Origin: Vulcanimicrobiota bacterium | GTDB lineage: Bacteria; Eremiobacterota; Eremiobacteria; Baltobacterales; Baltobacteraceae | Length of the DNA: 8,067 nucleotides | Direction of reading: 5' to 3' | Assembly: GCA_028287545.1 (NCBI GenBank) | Contig: JAQBPL010000036.1 | Span: forward strand, 1-8,067 | In this document: one piece after another, positions 6,015-8,067 of the stretch | Layout of the letters: each line of letters starts with the position of its first letter | How positions within the stretch are numbered: the stretch's first letter is position 1 | Program-made: the position numbers and the translations under genes | Notes under the pieces: generated by a model | Told to the model about the DNA's origin: nothing | What the model saw: the letters and a program-made list of their open reading frames with translations, nothing else | The model's database searches: none

Positions 6015-6494
6015 ATGAACGGTATGCCGGACCAACCCGGAAGCTCTCCAGCCCTCTCCGTGGGGGACGTCGCGCGCCGCAGCGGCGTGCCCGTGTCCAC
6101 CCTGCATTTCTACGAGGCGAAAGGGCTGATCAGCAGCAGCCGGACGGAGGGCAACCAACGCCGCTATGCTCGCGCTGTGCTCCGGCGCGTCGCGTTCATC
6201 CGCGTCGCACAGCGGGTCGGCATCGCGCTCGCCGACATCGAAGCGGCATTGGCCACGCTGCCCGTGACGGCTGCGCCCAGCCGCGCGGACTGGGCGCGAC
6301 TCTCCGCCGCGTGGCGGGCTGATCTGGACGAACGCATGGCGCAACTCAAGAAGCTGCGCGACACGCTCGACGACTGCATCGGCTGCGGCTGTCTGTCGAT
6401 CGACCGGTGCCGGCTGCGGAACCCGTTCGACAAGCTGGCCGCGAAGGGGCCCGGCCCCGCGCGCCTATGGGTCGAGCGTCGGCTCGCGGAATAG
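6015..6494 (+). CDS. soxR: Redox-sensitive MerR-family regulator SoxR
   Basis: SoxR is a dimeric DNA-binding sensor whose [2Fe-2S] cluster is oxidised by redox-cycling compounds or superoxide, which activates promoters with over-long spacers. The 159-residue product (E. coli SoxR: 154) has the MerR helix-turn-helix and wing at residues about 14-52 (LSVGDVARRSGVPVSTLHFY, then GNQRRY). The dimerisation helix spans about 88-120, and the cluster motif CX2CXCX5C is complete at C121, C124, C126 and C132. RNPFDKLAAKGPG follows, as in known SoxR. The intact cysteines separate it from other MerR regulators. No soxS is present, so it probably acts directly on its targets, as in most non-enteric bacteria. 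The nearest target is the divergent ABM gene. flbD begins 45 bases downstream on the same strand without an obvious terminator. Confidence 0.96.
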   Translation: MNGMPDQPGSSPALSVGDVARRSGVPVSTLHFYEAKGLISSSRTEGNQRRYARAVLRRVAFIRVAQRVGIALADIEAALATLPVTAAPSRADWARLSAAWRADLDERMAQLKKLRDTLDDCIGCGCLSIDRCRLRNPFDKLAAKGPGPARLWVERRLAE

Positions 6495-6539
6495 CGCGGG
6501 CCTCGCTCCGGCGCCGCTCCCTGCCGATCACCAAAGGGC

Positions 6540-6746
6540 ATGATCGCTTTGCGACGCCTCAACAACCAGACCATCATGGTCAACCCGGACCTGATCGAGA
6601 CGCTGGAAGCCACGCCCGACACCGTGGTGACCCTGACCAACGGCAACAAGCTGATCGTCCGGGACACGATGGACGAGATCCGCGACAAGATCGTCGAGTT
6701 CAAGCGCCGGATCCACGGACCCGACCCGCAGCCTGCCGGTCGCTGA
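6540..6746 (+). CDS. flbD: FlbD/SwrD-family flagellar protein
   Basis: This 68-residue product matches the small FlbD family (SwrD in Bacillus subtilis, where it increases flagellar power by supporting stator function). The family core is plain: MIALRRLNNQTIMVNPDLIE, TPDTVVTLTNGNKLIVRD and a terminal helix DEIRDKIVEFKRRI, followed by a short polar tail. It is unrelated to the Caulobacter regulator also called FlbD. Its place directly before motA fits the family. The start at 6540 is set by the conserved N-terminus (family members begin MI...RLNN). The only AG-rich stretch (AAAGGG, 6533-6538) lies one base from the ATG, too close for normal initiation, so expression may be weak or use another signal. 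Normally this gene follows flgE; here it is cut off from flgE by the soxR block. Confidence 0.88.
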   Translation: MIALRRLNNQTIMVNPDLIETLEATPDTVVTLTNGNKLIVRDTMDEIRDKIVEFKRRIHGPDPQPAGR

Positions 6747-6816
6747 CCTGCCCGCAGGCGACGCCTTACGGGGTCGCCGAAGGGCCTAACCGAGCGTGCG
6801 CTCCGCCACAGGCCCT
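6747..6816 (+). promoter_or_regulatory. Cluster of hairpins between flbD and motA
   Basis: Immediately after the flbD stop come three inverted repeats. CCTG/CAGG (6747-6758) is small. GGCGAC (6757-6762) pairs with GTCGCC (6773-6778), continuing with CC/GG around a TTAC loop. AGGGCCT (6781-6787) pairs with AGGCCCT (6810-6816) and encloses GAGC/GCTC (6792-6803). The first two overlap and would be alternatives. No T-run follows, so it is not a standard terminator. It could be an mRNA-processing or attenuation element, or a protein-binding site beside the motA promoter. Confidence 0.35.
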
Positions 6817-6843
6817 CAAACCCGCCTAGCCGGGCGCCGATAG
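6817..6843 (+). promoter_or_regulatory. Candidate sigma-28 (FliA) promoter of motA
   Basis: CAAA (6817-6820), a 15-base spacer and GCCGATAG (6836-6843) match the FliA consensus TAAA-N15-GCCGATAA at 3 of 4 and 7 of 8 positions with exact spacing. The extended -35 positions (CCCG in place of GTTT) do not match. The predicted start near 6851 is about 40 bases before the motA TTG. In many bacteria motA-motB are late flagellar genes under FliA, so the location fits. Whether this organism has FliA is not shown here. Confidence 0.5.
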
Positions 6844-6874
6844 TCCCCTATAGACACCGCCGTCTCCGCTGTTT

Positions 6875-6882
6875 GGGAAAGG
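6875..6882 (+). promoter_or_regulatory. motA ribosome-binding site deciding a TTG start
   Basis: GGGAAAGG lies 7 bases before TTG at 6890. The first in-frame ATG is about 50 codons further in, inside the second membrane segment, so TTG is the only start that preserves the first transmembrane helix. Confidence 0.75.
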
Positions 6883-6889
6883 CCCCGTT

Positions 6890-7723
6890 TTGGATTTCGC
6901 GACTGTACTCGGCCTGCTGCTCGCTGTGGGTTCGTTGGCCCTGGCGGCGTGGATCGGTAAGGTCGACGTCGGGATCATCTTTGCCCGGTACGAGGCGTTT
7001 TTGCTCGTGTTCGGCGGGACGGTCGGCGCGACGCTGGTCTCGTTCCCGATGAAGACGTTCGTGCGCGGTCTGGGCCTGGGCGCGAAGATCGCGTTCACGG
7101 AACCGGTCTACCACGAACGCGAAGTGATCGCCACGCTGGTCTCGTTCGCCGAGAAGGCGCGCCGCGAGGGTCTGCTCGCGCTCGAGAACGAGGCGGCGGC
7201 GCTCGAAGACGACTTCATGCGCAAGGGGATCCAGCTCGTCATCGACGGGCGCGACACCGACATCATCCGCAAGATTCTCGAAACCGAAGTCGCCTACGTC
7301 CAGGACCGCAACGCGAAGGCCGAGGCGGTCTTCATGACGATGGGCGGCTACTCGCCGACCCTCGGCATCATCGGCACGGTTCTCGGGCTGATCGCCATGC
7401 TCAAGTCGCTGGGCTCGCTCTCGGGCTCGGGCAACGTCACGGGTTCGCTCGGCGTCGCGACCGCGCAGGCGTTCGTCGCGACGTTCTTCGGCATTGCGCT
7501 CGCGAACTTGCTGTGGATCCCGCTGGCCTCGAAGATCAAGGAACGCGCCGGCCAGCAGCTGCTGATGCGCGAGATCATGATCGAAGGCATCCTCTCGATC
7601 CAGGCCGGCGACAACCCGCGCCTGCTCGAGGAGAAGCTGCACGCCTTCCTCGATCCGAGCGAGCGCGAAACCGACATCGAAGCCGGCGGCGCCGTCGGCG
7701 AACCCGGGCTCGCGGGCGCCTAA
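6890..7723 (+). CDS. motA: Flagellar motor stator protein MotA
   Basis: MotA and MotB form the inner-membrane ion channel that drives the rotor. The 277-residue product (B. subtilis about 270, E. coli 295) has four membrane segments: about 3-24, 34-52, 151-171 and 190-212. The cytoplasmic loop carries the charged rotor-contact region KARREGLLALE (R91/R92 and E99, equivalent to E. coli R90 and E98). The conserved prolines are present at P156 (YSPTLGIIGTVLGL) and P211 (LLWIPLA). The start is TTG at 6890, backed by the strong ribosome-binding site. motB begins 5 bases after its stop. A FliA-like promoter upstream suggests late expression. The ion used (proton or sodium) cannot be decided reliably from this sequence. 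Confidence 0.95.
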   Translation: MDFATVLGLLLAVGSLALAAWIGKVDVGIIFARYEAFLLVFGGTVGATLVSFPMKTFVRGLGLGAKIAFTEPVYHEREVIATLVSFAEKARREGLLALENEAAALEDDFMRKGIQLVIDGRDTDIIRKILETEVAYVQDRNAKAEAVFMTMGGYSPTLGIIGTVLGLIAMLKSLGSLSGSGNVTGSLGVATAQAFVATFFGIALANLLWIPLASKIKERAGQQLLMREIMIEGILSIQAGDNPRLLEEKLHAFLDPSERETDIEAGGAVGEPGLAGA

Positions 7724-7728
7724 CGCAC

Positions 7729-8067
7729 ATGGCGGTCCAGAGCGGCGAGCCGACCCGATCGCGGATCCGCCGCCAGGCAAGCGGAGGGCACGTCGAGACG
7801 GCGGGGATGATGCGTTGGTTGTTGACCTACGCCGACATGATCACGCTCTTGCTGGCGCTGTTCATCATTCTCTTCGCGATCTCGACGATCTCGAGCGTCA
7901 AGATGCAGCGCCTGGTGAAGGCGATCTCCGGCGGCTTCGACAGCACGAGCGACATCAACAATCCGCCCAACGGCGGAACGACCGGCTCGGAGAAGGGCCG
8001 CACCGAAGAAGCCAACATGGCCGAGGTGAAGTCGCAGCTCGATGCGTACATCGCGCAGCAGAGTCTG
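7729..8067 (+). CDS. motB: Flagellar motor stator protein MotB (N-terminal part, runs off the window)
   Basis: The frame from ATG at 7729 stays open for 113 codons to the last base. A basic cytoplasmic lead is followed by the single membrane helix WLLTYADMITLLLALFIILF (residues 30-49), containing D36, the ion-carrying aspartate equivalent to E. coli D32. The plug/linker region follows, rich in Ser, Thr, Gly and charged residues. The peptidoglycan-binding OmpA-like domain would lie beyond the window. The TYAD motif is typical of Firmicute-type and many other MotB proteins. It begins 5 bases after the motA stop, so the stator genes are co-transcribed; no strong ribosome-binding site is visible, which suggests coupling to motA. 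Confidence 0.93.
   Translation, partial: MAVQSGEPTRSRIRRQASGGHVETAGMMRWLLTYADMITLLLALFIILFAISTISSVKMQRLVKAISGGFDSTSDINNPPNGGTTGSEKGRTEEANMAEVKSQLDAYIAQQSL

Noticed and set aside
6523..6530. GCCGATCA, resembling a FliA -10 box, just before flbD
   Set aside because: The expected -35 site 15 bases upstream reads CGCT, with no TAAA-like element, and the -10 would fall only 9 bases before the ATG.
6747..6889. Cyclic-di-GMP riboswitch before motA
   Set aside because: The gap is structured and contains AGCCGGG, but the conserved GEMM core segments are not present in order.

Overview
The window is about 8 kb of GC-rich bacterial DNA from a flagellar gene cluster. The left part (1-4062, + strand) carries the end of an unidentified upstream gene, then fliK (hook-length control), a short flgD (hook cap/scaffold), a small conserved flagellar-operon protein of the type found between flgD and flgE, and flgE (hook protein). 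It ends at a strong bidirectional hairpin terminator. The right part (6540-8067, + strand) resumes the cluster with an FlbD/SwrD-family gene, motA and the first 113 codons of motB. The gene order and short FlgD resemble Firmicutes and other deep-branching, non-enteric flagellar clusters. GC content, heavy G/C third positions and use of GTG and TTG starts would fit a high-GC phylum such as Vulcanimicrobiota/Eremiobacterota, but I cannot settle the taxonomy from this window.

Between flgE and flbD sits a 2.5-kb block that is not flagellar machinery. On the minus strand are a GT2-type glycosyltransferase, a sugar 3,5-epimerase-like cupin (the two overlap by 4 bases) and a small antibiotic-biosynthesis-monooxygenase-type (ABM) protein. 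Divergent from these, on the + strand, is a clear soxR with all four [2Fe-2S] cysteines.

The 107-bp soxR/ABM intergenic region contains a SoxR operator. An 18-bp imperfect dyad lies inside a 19-bp promoter spacer (TTGACC-19-TAGAAT) that points at the ABM gene, in the same register as enterobacterial soxS. A second promoter (TTGATT-18-TAGAAT) points at soxR, and the two -10 boxes form a perfect inverted repeat. The simplest reading is a redox-responsive switch in which oxidised SoxR turns on the ABM gene directly, perhaps with the two sugar genes behind it.

Other regulatory signals are a sigma-28 (FliA)-like promoter, CAAA-15-GCCGATAG, just upstream of the TTG-started motA, two tandem hairpins in the flgE leader, and a cluster of hairpins between flbD and motA. 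No CRISPR array, tRNA, rRNA, transposase or insertion-sequence ends were seen.
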